The translations under genes and the position numbers were made by a program. 64,000 bases of DNA. It comes from a virus. The notes under the pieces were generated by a model, which was not told the origin of the DNA, searched no databases, and saw only the letters and a list, made by a program, of their open reading frames with translations. Shown piece by piece: positions 26,191 to 36,107 of the stretch. How positions within the stretch are numbered: position 1 is the stretch's first letter; each line of letters opens with the position of its first letter. The stretch is from positions 1 to 64,000 of the IMG/VR virus record IMGVR_UViG_3300033388_000803; one strand, 5' to 3'.

Positions 26191-27111
26191 ATGGCATATA
26201 TTACTGACTATCAATATTATGAAAACAACGGAGTATCTCCTTTAGAAAAAAACTGGGGGTCATATCAGTATGTAAGTTTAGAAGATATAGTTCAAAACTT
26301 TATGCTAATATATAATGGAAATAACGAAATACTAAACAACGTAGAAAGATACCAAGTTTTGTTTCATGCCAAAAGAGGAATACAAGAATTAAACTATGAT
26401 GCAATGAAGGAGATTAAAATCCTTCAGTTAACTGTAGATTCTCAAATAAGATTTGTATTGCCACAAGACTATGTTAATTATGTAAGAATATCTTATTATA
26501 GAGATGGGGTTCTTTATCCTATGACTGAAAACATTCAGACTATGTGGAGTGGAGCATACTTGCAAGATAATGACGCTAAAATATTATTTGATATTAATGG
26601 TAACGTACTAAAGCCTGAAAACTCACAGGTTGATTTGTCTAGACAAGGAGGTGGTATGACGCAAATGTATTTAGGTGGCGGCCCTTATCATGGTCAAATG
26701 GGATATTGTTGTGACGGAGAGTGGTATTTTGATTACGCAATAGGCACAAGGTATGGTTTAAACACAGAGACAGCTAATGCAAATCCATTGTTTACAATCA
26801 ACAAACAAGAAGGTGCTATATATTTTAGTTCAGATATGAGTGGCAAATCAGTTGTTTTAGAGTATGTTTCTGACGGAATGAAAAATGGTAATGATTCTGA
26901 AATAAATGTAAATAAATTATTTGAAGAGTTTATATATGCATACATAAGATACTCTTTATTAAACAGTAAGTTTGGCGTACAAGAATACATAGTTAATAGA
27001 GCAAGAAAAGAAAAGTCAGCACTATTAAGAAATGCTAAGTTAAGATTAAGTAATATGCATCCAGGCAGATTGCTAATGAACATGAGAGGTCAGGATAAAT
27101 GGATAAAATAG
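26191..27111 (+). CDS. Probable adaptor / tail-tubular type protein B
   Basis: It encodes 306 aa. Recognisable segments are a helical VERYQVLFHAKRGIQELNYD region, a LPQDYVNYVRISYYRDGVLYPM strand-turn, and a C-terminal FEEFIYAYIRYSLLNSKFGVQEY helix followed by a basic KLRLSNMHPGRLLM tail. This helix-beta-helix plan resembles tubular-A/adaptor proteins of podoviruses. It follows the preceding gene by 3 bases and precedes the nozzle gene by 1. Confidence 0.6.
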   Translation: MAYITDYQYYENNGVSPLEKNWGSYQYVSLEDIVQNFMLIYNGNNEILNNVERYQVLFHAKRGIQELNYDAMKEIKILQLTVDSQIRFVLPQDYVNYVRISYYRDGVLYPMTENIQTMWSGAYLQDNDAKILFDINGNVLKPENSQVDLSRQGGGMTQMYLGGGPYHGQMGYCCDGEWYFDYAIGTRYGLNTETANANPLFTINKQEGAIYFSSDMSGKSVVLEYVSDGMKNGNDSEINVNKLFEEFIYAYIRYSLLNSKFGVQEYIVNRARKEKSALLRNAKLRLSNMHPGRLLMNMRGQDKWIK

Positions 27112-27112
27112 T

Positions 27113-30100
27113 ATGGATATTAACACTAATTTTATAGCAGGTAAAATGAATAAAAGCGTTGATGAACGCTTAATACCTAAAGGACAATACATAGACGCAC
27201 TTAATGTTAGACTAGGATCAACAGAAACAACCGAAATAGGTGCAGTTGAAAATTCAAAAGGAAATACTATATTAACTGACATTGGGTATCAGGGAGTAAC
27301 TCTTTCAAGCAATGCAACCTGTATAGGTGCTTTTGAAGATGGGGTTAATGAAAATATATATTGGTTTGTTCACGACCCTACTTCGGCCTTATCAGCTTCT
27401 GGTAAGATAGACATGATATTGTCTTATAATGTTTCTGGCCAATCTACAACATATCATGTTGTTAGTGAAACTGTTTTAAATTTTAATCCTCTTTATTTAA
27501 TTACTGGTATTGATTTAATTGAAGATTTATTGTTTTTTACAGACGATATAAATCCACCTAGAAAAATAAATATTAATAGAAATTATCCTGAGCCAAATGT
27601 TTCAGGAGATCAAATAACTGAAGAAGAGTTAAATGTAATTGTGAAACCACCAGGGTTTAGTTCATACACAAATAGTTTAGGAGTTGTAGAAGAAGAATTA
27701 CCTGCACCAACACTTGTTTTATCTAATGTCGTTGGTGATGAAAATTATATAAAAGATAAATTTATATGTTTTGCATATAGATATCAATATAGAGAAAATG
27801 AATATAGTGCTACTTCTTTGTTTACCACACCATCTTTTGAGCCAGGTCTATTTAAATACGATAAGGCAAATCAAAATAATGCTGGAATGGAAAACGTTTA
27901 TAATAGCGTTGACATTACTTTTAATACAGGTGGCTCACTTGTTATAGCTATAGAGTTGCTATTTAAAGAATCGGCTACCAACACTATAAATGTAATTGAA
28001 AGGTTTGATAAGTCTGATTTAGGCTGGTCTGACAACGACCAACAAACATTTCGTTTTACAAATTCTAAAATATATACTGTTTTAGGAAGCGATGAGTTAT
28101 TGAGACTGTATGATAATGTTCCTAGATTTGCTAAGTCTCAAACTATAATGGGCAACAGATTAATTTATGGACACTATATAGATCAATACGATATAGAAAC
28201 AGCAGACGGACAACAAATACCTATAGACTTTAGAACAACGGGTTCTTCTGTAGGAATTGAAAGTGAAGTAGTATCTTTTGATTTATTAGGAATAGGTGAT
28301 GCTAATCAAATAGACCCCGCAGTGGGAACATCTTTTTTTGTACCGTTTTCTTATGGTAGATGGAATTTACCTAGCTCTAACATACCATTACCTATACTAA
28401 AAAATGCTGAGTTTAATGTAAAGGTAAAGATAACATCAACGGCTGCATATGCTCCTGGAGCACCTGGATATTTAGATTTAGGAGGAGATACAGCAGATCC
28501 TTTATTTCCTACTGGATTTAAAACTAACACTTTATCTAGTCAACCCGAAATTTCTGTACGAATAATTGCTAGAAATAACTACGCTACATATATAGACTTT
28601 ACTAATTCATTAGAGTTTCAAGAGGCTTTTGGAGTTGGAGTGCCTGGAACACCTGGTTCAACTATAACTCCCATTACCCCTGGAGCATCTTATGGGTTTT
28701 CTTTGTCTGATCAATTTTATGCATTAATACAACCCCCTACAACTCCAACTTATGCTGTGGATTATGTTTTTAAAACAGCTGGTAAATGGGATCCAGGATC
28801 AGGAGCTCCTATACCAGCTCAAGAAGGGTATAAAATGGAATCGTTTTCTACAGGAGTAAGATTACAACAACCGTCAGTTCAATATCAGTATGATGACGGG
28901 GTGGGTAATATAGTTAATGTTTACGAATATTTTGCTTTTTCTGTTACATCAATTACTGTTGCTGGGCCTCCTGCTATTGGAACGTCTACCGACTGTACTA
29001 TTTCTTTTTCAAATATATCTAACTCTGCCAGTTTACATAGTAATAGAAATTTTGAAACAGGAATTATGTATATGGATGATTATGGAAGATCTACTACCGT
29101 TCTTGTTTCTCCTAATAATACTGTGTTTTTTCCAGCAGCCGACTCTGTAAGTATAAATACTATTATTGCTACTGTAAATAATAAGCCTCCTTTTTGGGCT
29201 AGTCGTTATAAATTTTTTGTGAAACCATCTTTAGGTGCTTATAATATAATTTATAGTGACGCAATATTTACCGATCAATTTGATCAAGGATTAGCATGGG
29301 TAAGGCTTGAAGGAGATGCTACCTCTATAGTTAATAAGAACGATATATTAACTGTAAAAATACAGTCAGATGGACAAGTAGTTCCTAGGCTTGTTACTAC
29401 TACAGTATTAGAAGTTGAAGCAAAAAATAGAGGAGGTACAGGTACAGGACAAGATAACAATTTACCTGCTGGAGCACCTGCTGGTTTATATATGTTAATA
29501 CGCCCACAAGGATTTCGTGCATCAACCTCCGCTAATGCACTTATAGATAACGGATATAAAAGTGTAGACGCAACTTCAGGTTTTGGAACTGTAGAGTATC
29601 CATGTTTTACTACAGATAGTGCAGGTAATCCATTAGTATACAATTTACCACAGGGGTCTGAGGTATCACTGACTTTTAGAACATGGAGAGGATATGCGTG
29701 GTTTGCTAAATGCGATATGAATTATGAAACAGTTCCGTTTAAGTTTGAAGTAACTGCCTCTAGCACTGCACAAAATCTTAAAGACTTTTTTGATCAAGAA
29801 GGAATAAACCCTAACAACTTTATGCAAAACACAGAGTGTGTTGACGATATGAAGGCAGTTTATTATCCAACACAATATGCTATTGGACAAGGGCCATCAG
29901 ACAGCTCTAGCCTTATACCAGAATTACAGTTTTGGTTTACTTCTGACAATTATTCTTCATCTTCAAGTGAATTATTTTTAAACGTAAGATCAATATTTCC
30001 AGTGGCTACTGGTTTTCTTAGAACCGACATAAGACCTGTAAATACAGAAGTTCAAATTGAAGTAAATAGAAATAATAATTTTATGGCTTTTGAAACTAAA

Positions 30101-32065
30101 GCTGCTGTGTCTGATGCAGATTTATTTTTTGAGTCTTCTGAATCTTACTCTATAAAACCAGATATTAATGGAGACTTAGCTCACTTTTCTAATAATAAAA
30201 CAGGAGCACAAAATCAGGTTATTTCAACCAACACTCCAGCTATTATTGAATTACCATTTTCTGATTGTTATAGTTTTGGTAATGGTATTGAAAGTTTCAG
30301 ATATAAAGATCTTTCTACTTCTAACTTTTTTGTTATAGGAGAAAGGGTTTCTGCTGTTAGTAACACTTTGTTTGAGGAAGCAGATAGATTTGCTGGACTA
30401 ACGTATAGTGGTGTTTTTAGCGGCCCATCTAATGTAAATAATTTAAACGAATTTAATTTAGGGCTAGTAAACTTTAAAGACTGTGAATTAGTATATGGGC
30501 CTATAATGAAATTACACGCAAGACAAACAGATATATTAGTTTTACAAGAAGATAGAATATCATATGTTTTAGCTAACAAAAACTTAATAAGCGACTCTAC
30601 TGGTGGGGGAGCTATAGTTTCTGTTCCAGAAATATTAGGGCAACAAATAGCAAGAATAGAGGAGTATGGTATAAGCTTTAACCCAGAAAGTTTTACAAGC
30701 TGGGGGAGAGATATGTACTTTAGTGACACAAAAAGAGGAGCGGTAATAAAGTTGACTGGTGCTGGATTGGAAAGCGATACACTTGAGGTTGTGTCAGCTT
30801 TAGGAATGAGGTCTTATTTTAGAAATAAATTTGCGGATCAATTAAACACACAAAAGCTTGGAGGCTATGACCCTTATATGGATGAATATGTTTTTTCCAC
30901 AAACAATAAATTAGTTCCATTCCCTGTGCCAAATATAGAGTGTGGTACTCAAATTCAAAAAACCAACACCTCTTCACCATTAAGTTTTGTCGTAGATGTA
31001 ACGGTAGCGACAGGAACTTTTGATATTGTTATTAATCCTGTAGGGTCTATGGATGTAAATGTTGTAGTTGTATACAATAATATTACCACAACAAATAATA
31101 ATTTAACAGGGCCTACTACTATTTCTATAACTAAAGCCCAACAATATCCAACTACCGCAACAGTAACGGTTACACCTAACGAGGAATCATCATTTAGGTT
31201 GTTTCCAAATTGCGTAGCTACACAAACATTAAATGTAGTGTCGGTTGTTTTAGGGTCGCCAATAAGTGGATTAATAGGAACTGGTGCTCAAACTATACAT
31301 TATGAGTATAGTTGGACAAATGGTTCTTTTACAAGCCCGTTAGAGTCAAATCAAGTAACATTTAGCGGAACAGAAAATGTAAGCGAGTATATTATAAATA
31401 CAGGACAAACCTCAATAGGCATGTATCCAGGTACTGGATCTACAGTTACAATGAGAAGTAATAAAATTAATCCAGACACTTTTGTTTTTACAGACACAGA
31501 AAACAGGTTCTATGCAATAACAAGTAATTCGTTACCAGCAACATCTGGAGCTACATTTGATTTAACATTATTAACCAATCCATTAGCACCAATAGTAGGC
31601 TCTAATCCTGACCCTGTAACTAATGTAGATAATATTTATACAGCTATATCCCCAGCTCTTAATATAACATCAAGTACACAAACACTTTATTTAGTTTGGG
31701 ACTTTAGAGATAGAAGAAATGAAGATTTTTGTTACTCAACAATAGATGCAACTGACGCTTGTATAGGATGTACACCAGTATCAGGTTGTACAGAGTTTTC
31801 ATCATCCGATGTGCAAGGGTCGTTTCCACAAGCTTGTAATGGTGGGGCTGGTATACCTATGAGATCAACTAATTTTTTCCATGACGGTACGGGAACTTTC
31901 CCACAAGTAGGAGATAAGGTTTACAAAACTCCAGGGCCTAACCCAACAATACCTTGTAATCAAGGAGTTATAGCAGACCCTGGATATTATTATTTACAAA
32001 ATGGAGATATTATGTTTATACAATCTATAACCTCTAATGTGACAAGCATTTTACCTTGTCCTTAA
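27113..32065 (+). CDS. Large tail nozzle / DNA-stabilisation-type virion protein
   Basis: It encodes 1,650 aa. The N-terminus (FIAGKMNKSVDERLIPKG, then ALNVRLGSTETTEIGAVENSKGN) matches the start pattern I know from nozzle or packaged-DNA stabilisation proteins of podovirus-like phages, where the body is a beta-propeller. Blade-like motifs recur, e.g. LVLQEDRISYVL and GISFNPESFTSWGRDMYFSD near residues 1140-1205. The C-terminal quarter has Thr-rich beta modules and a Cys-rich end (DACIGCTPVSGC). It probably forms the tail tip or gate. Confidence 0.7.
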   Translation: MDINTNFIAGKMNKSVDERLIPKGQYIDALNVRLGSTETTEIGAVENSKGNTILTDIGYQGVTLSSNATCIGAFEDGVNENIYWFVHDPTSALSASGKIDMILSYNVSGQSTTYHVVSETVLNFNPLYLITGIDLIEDLLFFTDDINPPRKININRNYPEPNVSGDQITEEELNVIVKPPGFSSYTNSLGVVEEELPAPTLVLSNVVGDENYIKDKFICFAYRYQYRENEYSATSLFTTPSFEPGLFKYDKANQNNAGMENVYNSVDITFNTGGSLVIAIELLFKESATNTINVIERFDKSDLGWSDNDQQTFRFTNSKIYTVLGSDELLRLYDNVPRFAKSQTIMGNRLIYGHYIDQYDIETADGQQIPIDFRTTGSSVGIESEVVSFDLLGIGDANQIDPAVGTSFFVPFSYGRWNLPSSNIPLPILKNAEFNVKVKITSTAAYAPGAPGYLDLGGDTADPLFPTGFKTNTLSSQPEISVRIIARNNYATYIDFTNSLEFQEAFGVGVPGTPGSTITPITPGASYGFSLSDQFYALIQPPTTPTYAVDYVFKTAGKWDPGSGAPIPAQEGYKMESFSTGVRLQQPSVQYQYDDGVGNIVNVYEYFAFSVTSITVAGPPAIGTSTDCTISFSNISNSASLHSNRNFETGIMYMDDYGRSTTVLVSPNNTVFFPAADSVSINTIIATVNNKPPFWASRYKFFVKPSLGAYNIIYSDAIFTDQFDQGLAWVRLEGDATSIVNKNDILTVKIQSDGQVVPRLVTTTVLEVEAKNRGGTGTGQDNNLPAGAPAGLYMLIRPQGFRASTSANALIDNGYKSVDATSGFGTVEYPCFTTDSAGNPLVYNLPQGSEVSLTFRTWRGYAWFAKCDMNYETVPFKFEVTASSTAQNLKDFFDQEGINPNNFMQNTECVDDMKAVYYPTQYAIGQGPSDSSSLIPELQFWFTSDNYSSSSSELFLNVRSIFPVATGFLRTDIRPVNTEVQIEVNRNNNFMAFETKAAVSDADLFFESSESYSIKPDINGDLAHFSNNKTGAQNQVISTNTPAIIELPFSDCYSFGNGIESFRYKDLSTSNFFVIGERVSAVSNTLFEEADRFAGLTYSGVFSGPSNVNNLNEFNLGLVNFKDCELVYGPIMKLHARQTDILVLQEDRISYVLANKNLISDSTGGGAIVSVPEILGQQIARIEEYGISFNPESFTSWGRDMYFSDTKRGAVIKLTGAGLESDTLEVVSALGMRSYFRNKFADQLNTQKLGGYDPYMDEYVFSTNNKLVPFPVPNIECGTQIQKTNTSSPLSFVVDVTVATGTFDIVINPVGSMDVNVVVVYNNITTTNNNLTGPTTISITKAQQYPTTATVTVTPNEESSFRLFPNCVATQTLNVVSVVLGSPISGLIGTGAQTIHYEYSWTNGSFTSPLESNQVTFSGTENVSEYIINTGQTSIGMYPGTGSTVTMRSNKINPDTFVFTDTENRFYAITSNSLPATSGATFDLTLLTNPLAPIVGSNPDPVTNVDNIYTAISPALNITSSTQTLYLVWDFRDRRNEDFCYSTIDATDACIGCTPVSGCTEFSSSDVQGSFPQACNGGAGIPMRSTNFFHDGTGTFPQVGDKVYKTPGPNPTIPCNQGVIADPGYYYLQNGDIMFIQSITSNVTSILPCP

Positions 32066-32077
32066 AAAAACAAAACT

Positions 32078-32245
32078 ATGGCAACAACAGTAACTAAATG
32101 GCATGATGGAAGCAACTTTGTTTTTGCATATGCCGTATATGATGATCAAGCTCTAACAGTCCCAGCAGCTGATGGGTTTTATCAGTTTGGTGGATATGTA
32201 AGACAACAATTAAATGGAAAACTAGAACCTTATACACAATGTTAA
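32078..32245 (+). CDS. 55-aa small protein between tail genes
   Basis: It starts at an ATG 12 bases after the nozzle gene and ends one base before the next ATG. The sequence is beta-like (TKWHDGSNFVFAYAVYDD...GFYQFGGYVRQQL) without charge clusters. Tight spacing supports reality; function unknown. Confidence 0.6.
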   Translation: MATTVTKWHDGSNFVFAYAVYDDQALTVPAADGFYQFGGYVRQQLNGKLEPYTQC

Positions 32246-32246
32246 A

Positions 32247-32999
32247 ATGGCAATAAAAGAAACTTTATCATATAGCGATGGAGTAAAAGGATGGCCATCT
32301 TTTTATTCTTTTTTACCCGATTATTTAATTGGAATGAATAGCTTTTTCTATTCGTTTCATCAAGGCCAACTTTATAGACACAATACTAATGAGCTTAGAA
32401 ATAATTACTATGGTGTTCAGTATAACTCCAATATAACAGGAGTATTTAATGTTCAGCCACAGACTATTAAATTATTTAAAACAATATCTTTAGAAAGTGA
32501 CGCTGCCTGGGGTGTGGAAACTTTAGAAACAGATTTAGGAAATGGAGATATGTTAAGCACTTATTTTGAGCAAAAAGAAGGTGAGTGGTTTTCTTTTATT
32601 AGAAACAAAAGTACAACAGTCAACTTTAAACTAAGATCGGCTAACGGAATAGGGCAGATTGCAGCTGTTAACGTAGCTTTTGTAGGTATTGATGTAGTGT
32701 TTAATGTAAGCCTGGGAAGTATAATTAGTATTGGAGACACATTATATCATCAGGTAACCCCAACATCTTCTCGACCTACAGGAATAATTACAGCTATTAA
32801 TCAAGCAACAAACACAGTAACTATTGCAGTAGTATTAAATATGCCCTTAGCAAATCAGTTTGCCTTTTATTATAAAGACCCTGTTGCTGAATCGCATGGA
32901 GCTCGTGGATATTTTATGAGATTTAAGTTAGAAAACACAGACACGACTCCAGTTGAACTGTTTTCTGTAGGTAGTAGTGTGATGAAAAGTTATCCATAG
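32247..32999 (+). CDS. Tail-associated structural protein
   Basis: It encodes 250 aa. The N-terminal ETLSYSDGVKGWPSFYSFLPDYLIG and the FHQGQLYRHN motif correspond to a protein type I recall from tail regions of Bacteroidetes phages. A beta-rich C-terminal domain follows (VTPTSSRPTGIITAIN ... YFMRFKLENTDTTPVEL). It lies behind the nozzle gene in the same operon; its particle position is unknown. Confidence 0.65.
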   Translation: MAIKETLSYSDGVKGWPSFYSFLPDYLIGMNSFFYSFHQGQLYRHNTNELRNNYYGVQYNSNITGVFNVQPQTIKLFKTISLESDAAWGVETLETDLGNGDMLSTYFEQKEGEWFSFIRNKSTTVNFKLRSANGIGQIAAVNVAFVGIDVVFNVSLGSIISIGDTLYHQVTPTSSRPTGIITAINQATNTVTIAVVLNMPLANQFAFYYKDPVAESHGARGYFMRFKLENTDTTPVELFSVGSSVMKSYP

Positions 33000-33006
33000 A
33001 TTTTAC

Positions 33007-33014
33007 TATCTTTG
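33007..33014 (+). promoter_or_regulatory. Bacteroidetes-type -7 element 5 bases before a start codon
   Basis: TATCTTTG. The downstream ATG is at 33020, so a transcript from this element would be nearly leaderless. Confidence 0.45.
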
Positions 33015-33019
33015 CATGG

Positions 33020-33421
33020 ATGGCTTTAAATATTAAACCACTAAGTGATAACGATTATGATGATATATTATGTGGTTGGTGGAAAGAATGGAAATGGACA
33101 GCCCCTAAAAAAGATTTTTTACCAGACATGGGGTACATGGTTTATTATAATGACGAACCAATTTGTGCTGGGTATATGTATATAACTAACTCTAATGTAG
33201 TTTTATTAGAGTGGATTATATCTAGCTTTAAATTTAAAGACAGAAAGATTAGAAAAGAAGCACTATTAATGTTAGTGCAGACGATAACAAGTCTAGCAAC
33301 AACATTAGAAAAAAAATATGTATATTCACTTTTAAAAAGTAAATCTTTAATTGAGATATACCAAGAGTTAGGCTACAAGAAGGGTGATAGTAACACGCAA
33401 GAAATGATTAAAATATTATAA
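33020..33421 (+). CDS. GNAT-family N-acetyltransferase-like protein
   Basis: It encodes 133 aa, a compact GNAT-like size. Pattern: IKPLSDNDYDDILCGWWKEW, then PICAGYMYITNSNVVLLEWI corresponding to the central strands, a helix with RKEALLMLVQTI in the acyl-CoA-binding position, and a C-terminal LIEIYQELGYKKGD typical of GNAT ends. The canonical Q/RxxGxG/A loop is weak. It may acetylate a host or virion component; the substrate is unknown. Another ATG at 33016 is out of frame. Confidence 0.7.
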   Translation: MALNIKPLSDNDYDDILCGWWKEWKWTAPKKDFLPDMGYMVYYNDEPICAGYMYITNSNVVLLEWIISSFKFKDRKIRKEALLMLVQTITSLATTLEKKYVYSLLKSKSLIEIYQELGYKKGDSNTQEMIKIL

Positions 33422-34252
33422 ATGGCATTAACAACAGCAACAATAATAGCACTTGGGGGAGCAGCCGTAGGTGGTGGAATGAATTTAATTCAAGCTGGAA
33501 AAGCAAGAGATGCACAAAAGGATGCAGATAGAGCTGCGGCAAGACTAATGAATGATGCTAAGGCTAAATTACAAAAAAACTTTTACGAGGGACTAAGGAT
33601 TCCTACTGAAGCATACGATCAAGCCTACGAAGCAAACGCACAGGCACAAAGAGAAAGTGTTGAGGCATTGCAACAAGCAGATGCAAGAACTTTAGCAGCT
33701 GGTGTAGGTAGAGTTGGAGCCTTGTCAAATCAAAATACACAACAAATAAGAGCCCAACAAGCACAAGAAATGTTTGAATTAGATAAGTTTAAGCGTGGAG
33801 CTCAAGAGGATATGACACAACAGTTAGCACAATTGGATGTTGCTCAGGCTCAAGATCAAGCTGCAAGAGCTGCACAAGCTGATGAGCAAGTGGGTATGTT
33901 ACAGGCTGGAGCAGCGAATGCTTTTATTGGTGGTATTACTTCTGCGGCACAAGCACAAGAATTAAACACAATGAGTAAGGAAGATAAATTATTATCTAAA
34001 AATTATGCTGATAACGAAGCTTTATTTAAAGCTCAAGGCATAGATAGAAATGTGTATTTACAAAATCCAGGTAATTATAAAATAGAAAATGGAAAGCTAA
34101 CTATTATTAAACCTCCTGTTGTAACAAATAAGAAGGCTAATAACAATGTTGTAGTAGAAGATGATACAGAGGTAATGGATTATTTCGAACCAAGTGTTGA
34201 TTTTGCATTTAATTTTCAAGATAGAATGAACTCATTAAGACCAAATGGCTAG
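33422..34252 (+). CDS. Internal virion (ejection) protein, gp14-like
   Basis: It encodes 276 aa. A hydrophobic Gly-rich N-terminus (IIALGGAAVGGGMNLIQAG) is followed by a long Ala/Gln-rich helical region. This matches the usual form of small internal ejection proteins in T7-type phages, which leave the head first and enter the outer membrane. Order before two larger helical proteins also resembles the T7 gp14-gp15-gp16 series. It overlaps the next gene by 8 bases. Confidence 0.7.
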   Translation: MALTTATIIALGGAAVGGGMNLIQAGKARDAQKDADRAAARLMNDAKAKLQKNFYEGLRIPTEAYDQAYEANAQAQRESVEALQQADARTLAAGVGRVGALSNQNTQQIRAQQAQEMFELDKFKRGAQEDMTQQLAQLDVAQAQDQAARAAQADEQVGMLQAGAANAFIGGITSAAQAQELNTMSKEDKLLSKNYADNEALFKAQGIDRNVYLQNPGNYKIENGKLTIIKPPVVTNKKANNNVVVEDDTEVMDYFEPSVDFAFNFQDRMNSLRPNG

Positions 34253-36104
34253 AAAAAATATAAACTTTAACACATACGTTGAAAGAGATTTACAAAAAAC
34301 TACAGTAGATTGGGGAACTGTAGCTAATAAATTAACTGGAGATCTATTAAAAATACGAGAAGATAGAGCGGCTGAAAGAGATAAGATAGCCCAAGACACC
34401 ATTGACGCTACCGACAAGGTAAACGAAATGGAAGAGTATACAAGTCAGACCTTACAAAATTTAGCATTAGGAATGTCAGGAGATTCAGCAGAATTTTTAA
34501 GAGTACAGCAAGATTTATTTAACAGGGGTCTTATTTCGCAAACTGAATTAGCACAAAACAAACAGAGAGTTTTGGGTGACTGGCAACAGTTTGGAAACAT
34601 AAGTAAAAGATGGGAGTCAGATTATGTAGACATGGTTAAGAGAGCTGATGATGGAGACGCATCTACTTTTGAGGTTTGGTTTAATAAACAAAATGCTGAG
34701 TTTGGTAACTTAAAAGGTGTAACTGGTTTTGTAAATCCCCAAACAGGAACGCTTTCTTTGCTTAGAAGAGATGGTAATGGAAATGTTTCAGACGATCCTT
34801 CACGCCATGTAAGCTTGAACCAGTTACAAAATAGATTTAACACACAAATACAAAACGTATCTAAAGATAATGCTATTGATAAAGACCTTAAAGAGTCAGT
34901 TAATCAGTTAGGAAAATTAGTTGTTGCAACTTTAACTACTACAGGTGAGGGAGATGATAAAAGACCAGATGGTGGAGTGTTGACTGTTGAAGGACAAAAA
35001 CAGGCAATGGAGACAGATGAAATTAAAAAATACATTCAAGGTACAGTAAATGGATTTTTGTCTAATGACTATAAAATATTTAGTGTACTAGGAGACATTG
35101 TAGGTAAAGATAAAAATGGTAATAAGTATGAGCCAACAACCAGTCTTACTGAAGCAAAAAACGATCCTTCTAAAGTTCTTGTAAGATATGATGAGAGTAC
35201 AGGAATGCCAGTTCCAGTTGAGGACGCACCAAACTGGGCGGATCAAAAAGATGTTGCTGAAAAGGCTGTTAAAAACAGAATGCTTGTAATGCTAGATGAC
35301 GTAGAGGCAATCAAGCCAGGTGAAACTCTTACTGATTATCAAAAACAATTACTTGAATTAAAAAGAAGACAGTTAGATCAAGATGATGAAAATATAAATA
35401 ATGCTATAGACGAGGAGTATGATATGATTAAATACTCACCAGCTGTATATGGTAGAGATAAATCTAAGAATCAAGTAATGAACGGTATGAGTGCAGCTGA
35501 TTATATTGATGATAAGCTAGATGAAAACATTACTAAGACTGTATTTTTTGATCCAGACAAACAGGTTAAAAAAGTATTTACCAATGTTATTCAAGGAGTG
35601 CTAGATCCAAATATGTTTACTGATTTAGAAAGAGGTGAGTATCCAGGACAAAAACCTTTCAATCTCCAGTATCGAGATGATGGATCAGACAGATTAGTGG
35701 TTGAGTTTGGAGATAGAACTATAACTTATCCACCATTGAAAGGAGATGATATGTTAAAAGAAAGACCTTTTGATAGAAGTACAGGACAGTATGCTAAAAA
35801 CATACAGTTGGTGGGTGCTAATGAAGATGATATGAAAACTGCTAATAGTGGCAAAATACCAGCAGGTTTTTACGGAGTTGACACTACTGGAGATGGTAAA
35901 ATAGATACGTTTAAGCCAGGGCTTGATAACTACAATACTGGAGGTAAAGGTGCTAATCAAGATATGTATGACAAAACAAGTGAAATGTTTGATTATGTAA
36001 GAAGAAACTTAATCGACCCTGTAGATCAAAACTTAAGAAAATTACAGAAAGAAAAGTATGACGAAAAGTCTAAAAAAAGAAAAAGAAAATTACCAGGAAT
36101 ATAG
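34245..36104 (+). CDS. Internal virion (ejection) protein, gp15-like
   Basis: It encodes 619 aa, mainly helical and charged (ERDLQKTTVDWGTVANKL; KIREDRAAERDKIAQDTI), with a basic C-terminus (KSKKRKRKLPGI). There is a Ca-loop-like DTTGDGKIDTF at about 545-555. Position between the gp14-like gene and a giant ejected protein gives the call; no sequence family was recognised. Confidence 0.6.
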   Translation: MARKNINFNTYVERDLQKTTVDWGTVANKLTGDLLKIREDRAAERDKIAQDTIDATDKVNEMEEYTSQTLQNLALGMSGDSAEFLRVQQDLFNRGLISQTELAQNKQRVLGDWQQFGNISKRWESDYVDMVKRADDGDASTFEVWFNKQNAEFGNLKGVTGFVNPQTGTLSLLRRDGNGNVSDDPSRHVSLNQLQNRFNTQIQNVSKDNAIDKDLKESVNQLGKLVVATLTTTGEGDDKRPDGGVLTVEGQKQAMETDEIKKYIQGTVNGFLSNDYKIFSVLGDIVGKDKNGNKYEPTTSLTEAKNDPSKVLVRYDESTGMPVPVEDAPNWADQKDVAEKAVKNRMLVMLDDVEAIKPGETLTDYQKQLLELKRRQLDQDDENINNAIDEEYDMIKYSPAVYGRDKSKNQVMNGMSAADYIDDKLDENITKTVFFDPDKQVKKVFTNVIQGVLDPNMFTDLERGEYPGQKPFNLQYRDDGSDRLVVEFGDRTITYPPLKGDDMLKERPFDRSTGQYAKNIQLVGANEDDMKTANSGKIPAGFYGVDTTGDGKIDTFKPGLDNYNTGGKGANQDMYDKTSEMFDYVRRNLIDPVDQNLRKLQKEKYDEKSKKRKRKLPGI

Positions 36105-36107
36105 GAA

